Below are positions 6,224-6,471 of a DNA stretch of 6,471 nt, piece by piece. Under the pieces are notes generated by a model. That model had not been told where the DNA came from and searched no databases. It was given only the letters and a program-made list of their open reading frames with translations. The stretch spans positions 1 through 6,471 of the forward strand of contig WAMH01000120.1 of the NCBI GenBank assembly GCA_015522395.1. The letters are read 5' to 3'. The position numbers and the translations under genes are program-made. Origin of the DNA: Thermococcus sp. Its GTDB lineage: Archaea > Methanobacteriota_B > Thermococci > Thermococcales > Thermococcaceae. The number at the start of each line of letters is the position of its first letter. Position 1 is the stretch's first letter.

Positions 6224-6251
6224 CACTATCGGTAGGGATTTAAGGGCTCGA

Positions 6252-6471
6252 ATGGAGATTCCATCGATGGCAAGGGAAAAGGTCGTCCGGATCTGGGACG
6301 AACGTGAGGTAATCTACCCGCCGAAGAGGTGGCGCTACCTCCGGGAGAAGCGCGAGAAAGCGCTGAAGGTAATGGAGCGTCTTGAGCACTTCGATCCGCT
6401 CCTCTACGGGAGTGTAGCGAGGGGCGACGTCAGGCGGGACAGCGACATCGACATCTTCATCCCTATAAGGG
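6252..6471 (+). CDS. Nucleotidyltransferase-domain protein, 3'-truncated by window edge
   Basis: 73 codons are visible and the frame is open at the right edge. The motif GSVARGDVRRDSDIDIFI (53-70) is the hallmark of the polymerase-beta/MNT nucleotidyltransferase fold: the GS loop binds the triphosphate and the two aspartates of SDID (65 and 67) bind metal. A charged segment precedes it (KRWRYLREKREKALKVMERLE, roughly 25-45). Such enzymes move a nucleotide onto a protein, RNA or small molecule; the substrate cannot be told. The start is uncertain: ATG 6252 sits just downstream of the shared TATA region, while ATG 6267 (MAREKVV) has GGAG nine bases upstream. The GS motif begins some 50 residues in, later than in the short MNT antitoxins paired with HEPN toxins, so a larger stand-alone enzyme is likelier. 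What follows is outside the window. Confidence 0.8.
   Translation, partial: MEIPSMAREKVVRIWDEREVIYPPKRWRYLREKREKALKVMERLEHFDPLLYGSVARGDVRRDSDIDIFIPIR

Overview
The window looks like chromosomal DNA from a hyperthermophilic euryarchaeon of the Thermococcales, most likely Thermococcus. This is inferred from GGTGA-type Shine-Dalgarno sequences a few bases before ATG/GTG/TTG starts, archaeal TATA boxes of the form CTTTTTAAC or GCTTAAATA just upstream of most genes, heavy AGG/AGA arginine use, Glu/Lys-rich proteins, and the gene families present. No tRNA, rRNA, CRISPR array, insertion sequence or phage-like gene is visible. Base and codon use look even from end to end.

Layout, left to right. (1) The 3' part of a glutamine-dependent asparagine synthetase (AsnB-type) enters from the left edge and ends at 1017. 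(2) After a 142-base gap with a clear TATA box lies a secreted protein (1160-2386) with CWB2-like repeats and a helical C-terminal half. (3) A GT4-family glycosyltransferase occupies 2433-3464. (4) A long-form Sua5 threonylcarbamoyl-AMP synthase, for tRNA t6A, occupies 3503-4522. (5) An all-helical TPR-like protein of unknown role with a TTG start occupies 4589-5761. (6) On the minus strand, 6184-5762, is a small conserved archaeal protein resembling SecB-fold proteins. Its stop codon directly abuts the stop of the TPR gene. (7) Divergent from it, starting at about 6252, is the 5' end of a nucleotidyltransferase cut off by the right edge.

Genes 2 to 5 point the same way with gaps of only 38 to 66 bases, but each has its own candidate TATA box, so they may be single transcription units rather than one operon. 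The only functional link I can suggest is between the secreted CWB2-like protein, which carries three N-glycosylation sequons, and the adjacent glycosyltransferase; both could serve the cell envelope. The other genes look like independent housekeeping or orphan functions. I see no convincing new multi-gene system. The least-explained items are the CWB2-like protein, the TPR protein and the SecB-like protein.
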